From Pseudoxanthobacter soli DSM 19599 (GTDB lineage: Bacteria > Pseudomonadota > Alphaproteobacteria > Rhizobiales > Segnochrobactraceae), in assembly GCF_900148505.1 (NCBI RefSeq), contig NZ_FRXO01000004.1, forward strand, positions 1 to 64,000: DNA of 64,000 nt, given 5' to 3'. A program made the position numbers and the translations under genes. Under the pieces are notes generated by a model. It worked only from the letters and a program-made list of their open reading frames with translations, ran no database searches and was not told the DNA's origin. Positions 54,538-63,305 of the stretch are shown one piece after another. The stretch's first letter is position 1; each line of letters starts with the position of its first letter.

Positions 54538-55419
54538 ATGGCTAAGCACGATCCCATCACCGGCCGGTATGTTTACCTCACCGTCGAGGACGTCGAATAC
54601 CGCGTCTATTACGAGGAAGCCGGGCAGGGCATCCCCCTCATCGTCGGTCACACCGCCGGTTCCGACGGACGACAATATCGCCATCTCCTTTGCGATGCCG
54701 AGGTCACCAAAGACTTCCGGGTCATCGCGTTCGACCTGCCGTTCCACGGCAAGTCGCTCCCGCCCTACGGCAAACGCTGGTGGGAGGAAGAGTACAACAT
54801 GACGAAGGCCCGGATGATGGCCTTCCCGACGACTCTCGCGAAGGAACTCGGCCTCGATCGCCCGGTCTATATGGGCAGCTCAATGGGCGGTCACCTCGCG
54901 GTGGATCTCGCTTCCTGTCTGCCGGACCATTACCGCGCCACCATCGCGGTCGAAGGCGCGCTGCGTTCGGCGGTTGAATATGTCGATGTCGGCATGGCCG
55001 GAATCCGCAAGGAATTCGACAACCCCAACGTCAACCGCACCTCGATCGGCGCGGCGATGATGCTGAACATCTCGCCCTATTCGCCTGAGCAGAACGTGCG
55101 CGAAATCCAGTGGGAATATGCCTGCGGCGGGCCGGGAATATTCGCCGGAGACCTCTATTATTACTACTACGATCACAACATGTCGGACGAGGAAGCCGCG
55201 GCGATCGATACGTCGAAGTGCATGCTCTACATGCTGACCGGCGAATACGATCCGAACACCTCCCCCAAGGAGACGCAGGCGCTCGCGGACCTCGTGAAGG
55301 GCTCGAAGTTCCAGGCGATGGACAAGCTCGGCCATTTTCCCGTGACCGAGAACTACGAGGCCTTCCGCACCTACCTGCTGCCGATCCTGGCAGACATCAA
55401 GGCGAAGTCGAACGGCTGA
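54538..55419 (+). CDS. Alpha/beta hydrolase
   Basis: 293 aa cytosolic hydrolase. Oxyanion strand PLIVGHTAGSDGRQYRHL (residue 35), nucleophile elbow MGSSMGGHLAVDLA (Ser about 118), acid in TGEYDPNTSP (Asp about 240) and histidine in LGHFPVTEN (about 268). No signal peptide. Esterase, lactonase or C-C hydrolase cannot be distinguished. Between the SCP2-like gene and the ABC importer genes, it probably processes the imported compound. Confidence 0.87.
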   Translation: MAKHDPITGRYVYLTVEDVEYRVYYEEAGQGIPLIVGHTAGSDGRQYRHLLCDAEVTKDFRVIAFDLPFHGKSLPPYGKRWWEEEYNMTKARMMAFPTTLAKELGLDRPVYMGSSMGGHLAVDLASCLPDHYRATIAVEGALRSAVEYVDVGMAGIRKEFDNPNVNRTSIGAAMMLNISPYSPEQNVREIQWEYACGGPGIFAGDLYYYYYDHNMSDEEAAAIDTSKCMLYMLTGEYDPNTSPKETQALADLVKGSKFQAMDKLGHFPVTENYEAFRTYLLPILADIKAKSNG

Positions 55420-55481
55420 AAGACCGCACGGAAAAGCCGGCCGAAAGGCCGAAGATGAAAAAATACGAGGGAGGAATTGAG

Positions 55482-56630
55482 ATGGGAAAGAGATTGAAGC
55501 TGTCGGGGCTCGCGCTCGCTGGCGCGCTCGCCCTGACCGCAACCGCCGCCACGGCGCAGGGCGTCAAGGACCTGCCGGCGAGCGAGCAGGCGATCTACGC
55601 GATCGTCGATCCGCAGGTTCCGCTCGGACCGAGCGCCTATGCCGACTTCAAGGCGAAGAACCCCCCGCCGTGGAAGATCGGCTATGCCTCGTCCTATGCC
55701 GGCAACACCTGGCGTGCGGCGGCGCTGGACGAGATCATGAACGTCCTGCTGCCGAAGGCGCAGAAGGCCGGGCTCGTCTCCGAGGTGGTCGTCACCCAGT
55801 CCGACCTCAAGGACGCAGTGCAGATCCAGCAGATGCGCCAACTCGTCGACAGCGGCGTCGACGCCATCATCATCTGCTGCTCGAATGTGACCGCTCTCAA
55901 CCAGTCCATCGAATATGCCCATTCGAAGGGCGTGCCGGTGTTCTCGTTCTCCGGCTACGTCACGTCGCCCTACGCCATCAACGCCGCGGCGAACCACAGC
56001 CAGGGCGGCTACGACATGGGCAAGTGGCTTGCCGAGGAAATGGGCGGCAAGGGCAACGTGCTGCTCGTCTCGGGCATCCCGGGCTTCGCGTCCTCCGACA
56101 GCTTCGATCTCGGTGCTAAGAAGGCCCTCGCCGAGTACCCGGACATCAAGGTTGTCGGTGAAGTTGCGGGCAAGTGGACCGACCAGGTCGCGCAGGTCGA
56201 GGTGCAGAAGTTCCTCGCCACCAACCCGCAGCAGATCGACGGCATCCTGACCCAGGGCGCGCAGGAGAACGGCGTGCTGAACGCCATGCTCCAGTCCGGC
56301 CGTCCCATGGTGCCGATCACCATCGGCGGCGAGGCCTCGGCGGCATGCTACTGGCTCCAGCACCCCGACTGGATTTCCAAGGCGTTCCATATCTGGCCGC
56401 CGCGCAAGGAAATGGACCTGATCTGGGACGTCATGCTGCGCACCCTCGAGGGCCAGGGCCCGAAGGTCCAGACCATCCTCCGCCCCGTTCTGCCGTTCAC
56501 TCTTGAGGATGTGAAGGCCGCGCTGCCCGCCGATTGCGATCTGAACTCGACCGAGTTCATCGAGCCGGCGGCAGACGGCTGGTTCCCGGCGAGCGTCGCC
56601 AAGGACTACTTTATCAACTTCAAGAACTGA
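55482..56630 (+). CDS. Sugar-type ABC transporter substrate-binding protein
   Basis: 382 aa periplasmic-binding-protein type 1 fold. Signal peptide residues 1-24 (LSGLALAGALALTATAATAQ). Mature part: WKIGYASSYAGNTWRAAALDEIM, QLVDSGVDAIIICCSNVTALNQSIEYAHSKGVPVF (quoted in part), and ILTQGAQENGVLNAMLQSG. ATG 55482 is chosen (GGGAGG seven bases upstream); an in-frame ATG at 55455 is also possible. An 80-residue C-terminal part beyond the usual RbsB length suggests a non-standard ligand. Confidence 0.88.
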   Translation: MGKRLKLSGLALAGALALTATAATAQGVKDLPASEQAIYAIVDPQVPLGPSAYADFKAKNPPPWKIGYASSYAGNTWRAAALDEIMNVLLPKAQKAGLVSEVVVTQSDLKDAVQIQQMRQLVDSGVDAIIICCSNVTALNQSIEYAHSKGVPVFSFSGYVTSPYAINAAANHSQGGYDMGKWLAEEMGGKGNVLLVSGIPGFASSDSFDLGAKKALAEYPDIKVVGEVAGKWTDQVAQVEVQKFLATNPQQIDGILTQGAQENGVLNAMLQSGRPMVPITIGGEASAACYWLQHPDWISKAFHIWPPRKEMDLIWDVMLRTLEGQGPKVQTILRPVLPFTLEDVKAALPADCDLNSTEFIEPAADGWFPASVAKDYFINFKN

Positions 56631-56640
56631 CGGCATGGCT

Positions 56641-56673
56641 CGGCCGCCGCTCCTCCCCCCTGGGCGGCGGCCG
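56641..56673 (+). terminator. Intercistronic hairpin between binding protein and ATPase
   Basis: Ten-base stem CGGCCGCCGC / GCGGCGGCCG with a 13-base loop, ten bases after the binding-protein stop. Followed by GGTTCTTCCC rather than a T-run. Such hairpins often protect the binding-protein message and attenuate downstream genes. Confidence 0.6.
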
Positions 56674-56720
56674 GGTTCTTCCCTTTGGACGGGGTGTCTC
56701 CGCCGGCGAGGGCAGCACCG

Positions 56721-58274
56721 ATGACCAGTTTCAAGACCACCATACGGCTCTCCGGCGTCTCCAAGAGCTTCGGCGAGACCCGCGCGCTGACGGATGCGAA
56801 CTTTGAAGCCCGTGCGGGCGAGGTCCACGCCATCGTGGGCGAGAACGGCAGCGGCAAGAGCACGCTCGCCAAGATCATGTCCGGCGTGCTCTCGCCCGAT
56901 GCCGGAACCGTCGACATTCTGGGCGGTCCGATCCGGTCGCCCATCGAAGCCAAGGCGCGCGGGCTCGCCACCATCTTCCAGGAGGTGCTGGTCGCCGATC
57001 ATGCCAGCATCCTCGACAATCTCTATGTCGGCCGCGACGGGCTCGTGAGTCACGGCGCGGGACGGGCGGAACGGCTGGCGGAAGCGCAGCAGGTCATGAC
57101 CCGCTTTGTCGGCGAAGCCGTTGATCTCGACGCTCCGGTCGGCGGCCTGCCGCTCAGCGTGAAGCAGTGGGTCGTGATCGCGCGCGCGGTGTTGCGGCGG
57201 CCGAAGATCCTGATCCTCGACGAGTCTTCCGCGGCGCTCGATCTCGGCGCCACCCAGCGGCTTCATCAGGAAATCGACCGTCTGCGTGGGGAAGGCGCGA
57301 CGGTGCTCATCGTCACCCACCGCATCGCGGAACTCGTCCGCATCGCCGATCGTGCCACCATCCTGAGGGACGGCAAGGCCGTCGGCGTGCTCGATCGCCA
57401 TGAGATCACCGAAGAGCGCCTTCTCAAGATGATGACGCCGGCGGATCGCGTGCAGGCGACGCAGCCCACGCTGTCGGCAAACCTCCGGCAGGGCGCGACG
57501 CCCGTCATCTCGGCGCTTGGCGTGCGGCTGCAACCGGAGGCGCGGCCGTTCGATTTCGCGCTGATGCCGGGGATGATCGTCGGGCTGGCGGGGCTCGACG
57601 GACAGGGACAGGATCTGTTCGCCAAGGCGCTCGCCGGCATCGCGCCGCCCGCCGATGGCGAGGTCGTCGTGGCGGGTGACGGTGGACGCCAGCATGTCGT
57701 CGCCGGGCTCGCCGACGCTTCCGCCCAAGGCATCGCCTGGGTCTCCGGCGACCGCAAGCGCGAAGGCATCCTGCCGCAGCAATCCATCTTCGAGAATTTC
57801 GCCATCGGCGTCTATCACCGCCGGCTCAAGCCGTTCGGTGTCGTCGACAAGGCGGCAGCTCGCCGGCTCTTCGCACGCGAGATCCAGCGTCTGTCGATCA
57901 AGACAGGGCCGGTCATGAACCGGATCACGTCGCTCTCGGGCGGCAACCAGCAGAAGGTGCTGATCAGCCGGGCTTTCGCCAGCGATCCCCGCGTCATCGT
58001 CCTCAACGATCCGGCGCGCGGTGTCGACCTCAATACCAAGCGCGATCTCTATCGCGAACTGCAGACCTTTGCGGCGGCGGGTGGCGCCGTCGTCTACCTG
58101 TCGAGCGAGATCGAGGAATTCCTGGGCTTCGCTCACCGCGTCGACGTGTTCGTCCAGGGCTCGCTGTTCCGCTCCCTTTCGGGCGATGCAATCGGCGAGG
58201 ATTCGGTGCTGTCCGCCATGTTCGGACAGGCCGCTGGCACGCACGTCGACATCGATGTTTCGGAGGCTGTCTGA
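56721..58274 (+). CDS. Sugar ABC transporter ATP-binding protein (two domains)
   Basis: 517 aa, RbsA/MglA-like double NBD. First domain: Walker A GENGSGKST (about residue 42), Walker B ILILDESSAAL (about 170), switch VTHRIAEL. Its signature region reads LPLSVKQWVVIARA, departing from the usual LSxGQxQ. Second domain: degenerate P-loop region GLAGLDGQGQDLFAKAL (about 290), intact signature LSGGNQQKVLISRA (about 410), IVLNDPARGVD. ATG 56721 is preceded by GAGGG. Followed by two permease genes with a one-base stop/start overlap. Confidence 0.92.
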   Translation: MTSFKTTIRLSGVSKSFGETRALTDANFEARAGEVHAIVGENGSGKSTLAKIMSGVLSPDAGTVDILGGPIRSPIEAKARGLATIFQEVLVADHASILDNLYVGRDGLVSHGAGRAERLAEAQQVMTRFVGEAVDLDAPVGGLPLSVKQWVVIARAVLRRPKILILDESSAALDLGATQRLHQEIDRLRGEGATVLIVTHRIAELVRIADRATILRDGKAVGVLDRHEITEERLLKMMTPADRVQATQPTLSANLRQGATPVISALGVRLQPEARPFDFALMPGMIVGLAGLDGQGQDLFAKALAGIAPPADGEVVVAGDGGRQHVVAGLADASAQGIAWVSGDRKREGILPQQSIFENFAIGVYHRRLKPFGVVDKAAARRLFAREIQRLSIKTGPVMNRITSLSGGNQQKVLISRAFASDPRVIVLNDPARGVDLNTKRDLYRELQTFAAAGGAVVYLSSEIEEFLGFAHRVDVFVQGSLFRSLSGDAIGEDSVLSAMFGQAAGTHVDIDVSEAV

Positions 58275-59248
58275 TGTCCCGTCCCGCGTCATCCATCGTG
58301 AAACTCGGGCCGCTGACCGTGCCGGTCTCGATGTTCGTCGTGCTCGTCGCGGCGGTCGCGATCCGCTCCCCCGGCCTCTACACCACCACCGGCTTCGCCA
58401 ATGCCGTCCTGGTGGCGGCTCCGCTGATCCTCGCCACGCTGGCATTGACCCCGATCCTGATGGCCGGCCGCGGCGCGGTCGACCTTTCCGTCGGGCCGCT
58501 GCTCGGCTTCCTCAACGTCACGCTGATCGCCTGGCTCTCCGGCAACGGCATCACCAATCCGGTCGTGTTCTTCGCCTGGGCGCTCGGCATGGGCGCTGCA
58601 TGGCAGGTGCTGCAGGCGCTCGTGATCATCCATGTGCGCGTCGCGCCGATCATCGTCTCGCTCGCCGGCTTTCTCACGCTCTCCGGCATCAATCTCCTGA
58701 TCATGTCACGCCCGGGCGGCGTCGCGCCGGACTGGATGATGAGTTGGGGCGGCGGACTGCAATCGAGTGTGTTCTCGCCGATCTTCTTCCTTGTCGTCGC
58801 GGCTCTGGCGCTGTGGGCCGTGGTGTCGCGCACCGGTTTCCACACCCAGCTGCGCATGGTCGGCAGCGACGAGCGAATGGCCTATACCAGCGGCGTCCGG
58901 ATCGATCTCGTCCGCCTGCTCGCCCACGTGCTCGGCGGCATCTTCGTCGGCCTCGCCGCCATCGCCTACACGGCGCTGATTTCCTCCGGCGATCCGACCC
59001 AGGGCTCCACCTACACGCTTCAGGCGGTGACAGCGGTCGTGCTTGGCGGCGCGAGCCTCTCGGGCGGCCGCGGCGGCGCGATCGGGTCTCTGCTCGGCGC
59101 GCTCAACATGTTCCTGATCTCCTACCTGCTCGGCACGTTCAATTTCGGCACGATGTCCGGCTTCGTGACGCAGATGGCGTTCGGCCTGATCCTGGTCGCC
59201 TCCCTGCTCGTCAACGTGTTCACCGCCGGCCGGCCGGCCACCGCCTGA
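58274..59248 (+). CDS. Sugar-type ABC transporter permease 1
   Basis: 324 aa RbsC-family membrane protein, about nine hydrophobic segments. Motifs LMAGRGAVDLSVGPLLGFLNV (about residue 65; GRGAVDLSVG in place of GGIDLSVG), VRVAPIIVSLAGFLTLSGINL (about 120) and VLGGASLSGGRGGAIGSLLGAL (about 250). Start shares a base with the ATPase stop. Pairs with the second permease as a heterodimer. Confidence 0.92.
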   Translation: MSRPASSIVKLGPLTVPVSMFVVLVAAVAIRSPGLYTTTGFANAVLVAAPLILATLALTPILMAGRGAVDLSVGPLLGFLNVTLIAWLSGNGITNPVVFFAWALGMGAAWQVLQALVIIHVRVAPIIVSLAGFLTLSGINLLIMSRPGGVAPDWMMSWGGGLQSSVFSPIFFLVVAALALWAVVSRTGFHTQLRMVGSDERMAYTSGVRIDLVRLLAHVLGGIFVGLAAIAYTALISSGDPTQGSTYTLQAVTAVVLGGASLSGGRGGAIGSLLGALNMFLISYLLGTFNFGTMSGFVTQMAFGLILVASLLVNVFTAGRPATA

Positions 59249-59259
59249 GGGAGAGCGCA

Positions 59260-60273
59260 ATGTCCATCGCAACCAATGCGGCCGCGGCGCCGCTCGGCCG
59301 GCGCGGCGCATCCCTCGACCGGGCGATCGTCATCGGCCTCGCGATGCTCGTGGTTCTGGTGCTTGCCGGCAGCCTGCTCGTGCCGGGCTTCCTGTCCGTG
59401 CAGAACACGCGCTCGATCCTGCTGCTCGCGGCGTTCCTCGGCATCGCCTCGCTCGGCCAGACGCTGGTGGCGCTGCTCGGCGCGCTCGATCTTTCGATCC
59501 CCTATGTCATCGGCGCGGCGAACATCCTGTTGCCGGCGATGATGGTGGCGGGTCTCCCGCCGGCGGCGGCGATCGCCGTTGTCGCGGCCCTCGGGCTCGC
59601 CTGCGGCATGGTCAACGGCCTGCTCAGCTATCGCCTCCAGGGTCAGGCGCTGATCATGTCGCTCGGCTTCGGCTTCGCCGTGGTCGGCGCAGCGCAGATC
59701 TGGACGTCGATCGGCTCGCAGTTCGGCGGCACCGTGTTCGCGCAGATCCCTGGCTGGCTACGCAACCTCGCCGCCTTCAACGGCACCACCTTCGGCCTAC
59801 CGGTCCCGCCGGTCATTCCGATCTGGATCGGCATCGCCGTCATCGCGATCTGGGGCATGGGCAACACCTGGTTCGGCCGTGGCGTCTATGCGCTCGGCGG
59901 CAGCCGCGTGGCGGCGTCGCGACTGCAGATCTCGGAACTGCGCACCTGGGTGCTGGTTCATGGCATTTCCGGGCTGATGTCGGCGATCACGGGAATGCTC
60001 CTGCTCGGCTTTTCCGGCGGCGGCTTCGTCGGCGTCGGCGATCCCTACCTCTTCACGACGGTCGCGGCCGTGGTCATCGGCGGCACGTCGCTGCTCGGCG
60101 GTTCCGGTGGCTACGGCGCGACGGTGCTCGGTGTGCTGGTCCTCACCGTGCTGACCTCGCTGCTCGTCGGGCTCGGGTTGAGTTTCGCCGCCCAACAGGC
60201 CGTTATCGGGCTTACAATCGTGCCGATGGTCGCGATCTATGCCCGCGCCCCGCATATCCGTAATCAGATCTAA
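59260..60273 (+). CDS. Sugar-type ABC transporter permease 2
   Basis: 337 aa RbsC-family membrane protein. Motifs LVALLGALDLSIPYVIGAANIL (about residue 68), GQALIMSLGFGFAVVGAAQIW (about 130), YALGGSRVAASRLQISEL (about 212) and VVIGGTSLLGGSGGYGATVLGV (about 270). AGGGAGAGC precedes ATG 59260. A two-permease, double-NBD layout differs from the single-permease inositol importer at 40326-43205. Confidence 0.92.
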   Translation: MSIATNAAAAPLGRRGASLDRAIVIGLAMLVVLVLAGSLLVPGFLSVQNTRSILLLAAFLGIASLGQTLVALLGALDLSIPYVIGAANILLPAMMVAGLPPAAAIAVVAALGLACGMVNGLLSYRLQGQALIMSLGFGFAVVGAAQIWTSIGSQFGGTVFAQIPGWLRNLAAFNGTTFGLPVPPVIPIWIGIAVIAIWGMGNTWFGRGVYALGGSRVAASRLQISELRTWVLVHGISGLMSAITGMLLLGFSGGGFVGVGDPYLFTTVAAVVIGGTSLLGGSGGYGATVLGVLVLTVLTSLLVGLGLSFAAQQAVIGLTIVPMVAIYARAPHIRNQI

Positions 60274-60284
60274 GGGACACCGCC

Positions 60285-61772
60285 GTGACTGTGCTCGCCA
60301 CCCGATCCTTGCTCGACCGCCTGTCCGATCGCACTTTGCTGCGGGATCAGGCGTTCTACGGCGGTGAATGGCGCGATGCCGGAAACGGGGCGCAATTCGA
60401 TGTCACCAATCCCTCGACCGGCGAAGTGTTGGCGCGCGTCGCCGATACCGGGCTTGAAGACATCCGCCGTGCGATCGATCTCGCGGAGGCGGCGCAGAAG
60501 GACTGGGCCGCGGCCACGGGCAAGGAACGCGCCGCAGTGCTGCGCCGCTTCTTCGATCTGGTGATGGCGAATATCGACGATCTCGCCGTGATCCTCACAG
60601 CGGAGATGGGAAAGCCGCTTTCCGAGGCGAGAGGCGAGATCGCCTATGGCGCGTCCTATCTCGAATGGTTCGGCGAGGAAGCCAAGCGCGTCTACGGCGA
60701 TACCATTCCGGGTCACCAGCGCGACAAACGCATCGTCGTCGTGAAGCAGCCCGTTGGTGTCGTCGCGGCGATCACGCCCTGGAACTTCCCGTCCGCGATG
60801 CCGTGCCGCAAGTTCGCGCCGGCGCTCGCCGCCGGTTGTGCCATCGTGTTCAAGCCCGCGATGGAAACCCCGCTTTCGGCTCTGGCGCTGGCTCATCTCG
60901 GCGAGCAGGCCGGCCTGCCGAAGGGGGTTCTCAGCGTGCTGCCGACATCGCGGTCCCGCGTGTTCGGCGACGAGGTCTGCTCCAACCCGATCGTGAAGAA
61001 GCTGACCTTTACGGGCTCGACGGAGGTCGGCCGCACCCTGATGGCCCAGGGCGCGCAGAAGATCATGAAGCTCAGCCTGGAACTCGGCGGCAATGCCCCC
61101 TTCATCGTGTTCGATGACGCCGATCTGGACGAGGCGGTTCAGGGCGCCATGATCTCGAAGTTCCGCAACAACGGCCAGACCTGCGTCTGCGCCAATCGAA
61201 TCTACGCGCAAGCCGGCATCTACGACGCCTTCATCGAGAAGCTGTCGGCCGCGGTCGAGACGCTCAAGGTCGGTGACGGCTTCGACCCCGACACCGCGCT
61301 TGGTCCGCTCATCAGCACGCGGGCGAAAGCCAAGCTCGACGACCATATCGCCGATGCGCTGTCGCTCGGCGCCGAGATCGTCGTCGGTGGCGAAGGCCAT
61401 GAACTCGGTGGCACCTTCGTTCGTCCGACGGTGCTGAAGGGTGTGACCCCGGCCATGAAGGTGGCGCGGGAGGAGACGTTCGCGCCGCTTGCCCCTGTGT
61501 TCCGCTTCGAGACGGAAGAGCAGGTCGTCGCCATGGCCAACGATACCGAGTTCGGCCTCGCGGCCTATTTCTACGCCCGCGATATCGCGCAGGTCTGGCG
61601 CGTGGCGGAACAGCTCGAATACGGCATGGTCGGCATCAACACGGGCCTGATCTCGACGGAAGTTGCGCCGTTCGGCGGGGTGAAGCAGTCCGGATTCGGC
61701 CGCGAGGGTTCGAAATACGGCCTCGATGACTTCCTGTCGCTCAAATATCTCTGCATGGGCGGCGTGCGCTGA
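60285..61772 (+). CDS. gabD: Succinate-semialdehyde dehydrogenase (NAD(P)+)
   Basis: 495 aa aldehyde dehydrogenase of the GabD type. VVAAITPWNFPSAMPCRKFAPALAAGC (about 160), TFTGSTEVGRTLMAQ (about 242), catalytic Glu in LELGGNAPFIVFDDADLDEA (about 266) and Cys in NNGQTCVCANRIY (about 300), closing EVAPFGGVKQSGFGREGSKYG. Oxidises succinic semialdehyde, or a related semialdehyde, to the acid. GTG 60285 with GGGA upstream; the first clear block begins at residue 20, so the start is approximate. Last gene of the plus-strand operon. Confidence 0.9.
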   Translation: MTVLATRSLLDRLSDRTLLRDQAFYGGEWRDAGNGAQFDVTNPSTGEVLARVADTGLEDIRRAIDLAEAAQKDWAAATGKERAAVLRRFFDLVMANIDDLAVILTAEMGKPLSEARGEIAYGASYLEWFGEEAKRVYGDTIPGHQRDKRIVVVKQPVGVVAAITPWNFPSAMPCRKFAPALAAGCAIVFKPAMETPLSALALAHLGEQAGLPKGVLSVLPTSRSRVFGDEVCSNPIVKKLTFTGSTEVGRTLMAQGAQKIMKLSLELGGNAPFIVFDDADLDEAVQGAMISKFRNNGQTCVCANRIYAQAGIYDAFIEKLSAAVETLKVGDGFDPDTALGPLISTRAKAKLDDHIADALSLGAEIVVGGEGHELGGTFVRPTVLKGVTPAMKVAREETFAPLAPVFRFETEEQVVAMANDTEFGLAAYFYARDIAQVWRVAEQLEYGMVGINTGLISTEVAPFGGVKQSGFGREGSKYGLDDFLSLKYLCMGGVR

Positions 61773-61794
61773 GCTTTGCTTCTCGGTCCGGATA

Positions 61795-61822
61795 TCTGCT
61801 GTCCCGGACCGCCCGCCAATTC
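61795..61822. terminator. Hairpin in the convergent gap after gabD
   Basis: Inverted repeat CGGTCCGG ... CCGGACCG (8-base arms, 12-base loop) about 20 bases after the gabD stop. A second GC-rich inverted repeat (GCGGCG ... CGCCGC) lies near 61893-61920. Either could end one of the two convergent transcripts. Confidence 0.45.
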
Positions 61823-61954
61823 CCCGACTTGTGACTTCGCCGGCCGGACGACCATCCGGCGGGCCTTCCTGCATGTACCCGGAAAATGCAAACGCGGCGC
61901 AGCCGGGAAGGCCACGCCGCGCACATGTCGAGCGGGCCGAGGCCCGCGTTTCGA

Positions 61955-62830
61955 TCAGATCCGGGTCGCCTCGCCTTCGGCCAGCGCCACCTCCACGATG
62001 TAATGCCCGCGCCCGGTAGTGCGGGACGGATAGACCTCCGCCATCGCGCCCTCGTGCGGGATCAGCACGCGCTTCATGTCGCCCGCGACCTCCTTCAGGA
62101 TGCGATCCGTGGCGAAGATGATGGTGGTGTAGTTGCCGAAGGAAAGGCCGTTCGGCAGGATCTTCGGATCGCTGGGATCGCCGCCGTGGAAGTTCTCGAA
62201 TCGGTAGATCAGGTCGCCGGTATAGACATAGCGGTCGTCGCTCGCGGCCTGTCCGTCGTTGCGGATGATGATGTACTGCGAGCCGACGGTATGGCTGTCG
62301 CGCACCAGACGGACGTCGATGCCCGGCAGCACGTTGTCCTGATCGCCGTCGATGCCGATCATGCGGCCCTCACGGGCAAGCTGGACCGCGTAGATGATGT
62401 CGCCGGGATCGGTCGCGCCCATCAGCCAGCGGAACTTGCGGTCCATGGCCATGACCTCGACCCAGCCGGCGAGTTCCGAGCTCTGGATCATGAACTTGGC
62501 GTTGGGGAACAGCTCAAGCCCGCCCATATGGTCGAAATGGGCATGAGAGAGGATCACGTAGTCGATCTCTTCCGGCGTCACGCCGACTTCCGCCAGCACG
62601 TCCCGGGGGCTCGCCCAGTTCGACACGTTGTAGCGCTCGACGAACTCCAGGCCGTGCGAGGCCGCGTTCAATCCGCAATCGAGCAGGATGGTATGCTCGC
62701 GGCTCTTCAGCAGCGTGTAGGCATAGGGCAGCTTCTCGACGCCGACATTATGGCGTCCGAAGATCAGCGAACTGGTCGCCGCATCGGGCACGCAGGCAAA
62801 TTCAAGAATCCAGATCGAATAGTCCGACAT
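61955..62830 (-). CDS. Lactonase-type metallo-beta-lactamase-fold hydrolase
   Basis: 291 aa. Dinuclear zinc motif SHAHFDHMGG (about residue 115), third histidine in RDSHTVGSQ (about 195), bridging Asp in YTGDLIYRFEN (about 217) and a C-terminal HEG. Overall pattern resembles AttM/BlcC and AiiA-like lactonases acting on gamma-butyrolactone or N-acyl-homoserine lactones. ATG 62830 follows GGGAGGAACGC. The start lies inside the end of the upstream small gene. A gabD-type gene converges on it, recalling Agrobacterium blc genes, although order and strand differ. Confidence 0.85.
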   Translation of the reverse strand: MSDYSIWILEFACVPDAATSSLIFGRHNVGVEKLPYAYTLLKSREHTILLDCGLNAASHGLEFVERYNVSNWASPRDVLAEVGVTPEEIDYVILSHAHFDHMGGLELFPNAKFMIQSSELAGWVEVMAMDRKFRWLMGATDPGDIIYAVQLAREGRMIGIDGDQDNVLPGIDVRLVRDSHTVGSQYIIIRNDGQAASDDRYVYTGDLIYRFENFHGGDPSDPKILPNGLSFGNYTTIIFATDRILKEVAGDMKRVLIPHEGAMAEVYPSRTTGRGHYIVEVALAEGEATRI

Positions 62831-63305
62831 GCGTTCCTCCCAGGTCGGTCGTGGTGGGTTCCTGCCGGTGCATCGCGCAGCAGGATCGTTTGAAATCGAT
62901 GGTCTCGAAGCCCGGTAACGCCCGGGATGCGGCCTCCATGTCCGCCCACGCGGCGCGAAGCGGCGGCAGCGGATCGGGCGCGCCGAACCTTCCTGCACGC
63001 TCGGCGTCGGCAGCCGCGAAAGCGGCTTCGAGCCGGTCGATGGCACGGCTCAGGTGATGGTGGAAGTGAAGCGCGAGCCCGCTCGGCACGAGGCGGGCGT
63101 GGTGCTCCCGCGCCTCGGCGAGCCGGGCATGGGCCGCCTCCCGGCTCGGGAGGTCGAGCAGGTGGCGGGAGCGGCCGAGTTCGGCCGTGATCAGCAGCCC
63201 GGCAAGCCGCGTCGCCGCCTCCTGCGCCGCCTCGAAGGCGGGCTGGGCAGCGATCACGTACCGGCGGGACGCCTCGTCGTGGCGCAGCGAGACCATCGCG
63301 TTCAC
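62802..63305 (-). CDS. Hypothetical protein, helical, His-rich
   Basis: 167 aa, not recognised. Strongly helical and alanine-rich (PAFEAAQEAATRLAGLLITAEL; ARLAEAREHHARLVPSGLALHFHHHLSRAIDRL), with paired and tripled histidines near residue 80 and two adjacent cysteines near the end (KRSCCAMH). No signal peptide. The start overlaps the GMC oxidoreductase stop by four bases (ATGA) and the end overlaps the lactonase start by 29 bases, so it is probably a real middle gene of a three-gene operon. Confidence 0.65.
   Translation of the reverse strand: MNAMVSLRHDEASRRYVIAAQPAFEAAQEAATRLAGLLITAELGRSRHLLDLPSREAAHARLAEAREHHARLVPSGLALHFHHHLSRAIDRLEAAFAAADAERAGRFGAPDPLPPLRAAWADMEAASRALPGFETIDFKRSCCAMHRQEPTTTDLGGTHVGLFDLDS

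Noticed and set aside
55371-58445. 1024-codon open frame on the minus strand
   Set aside because: Antisense to the second importer's binding protein and ATPase, both of which have clear motifs and ribosome sites. Its translation resembles no protein family.
60285-62830. Calling the region a true blcABC (gamma-butyrolactone) operon
   Set aside because: Only two of three enzyme types are adjacent, they lie on opposite strands, and no iron-type GHB dehydrogenase is present; kept as an analogy only.
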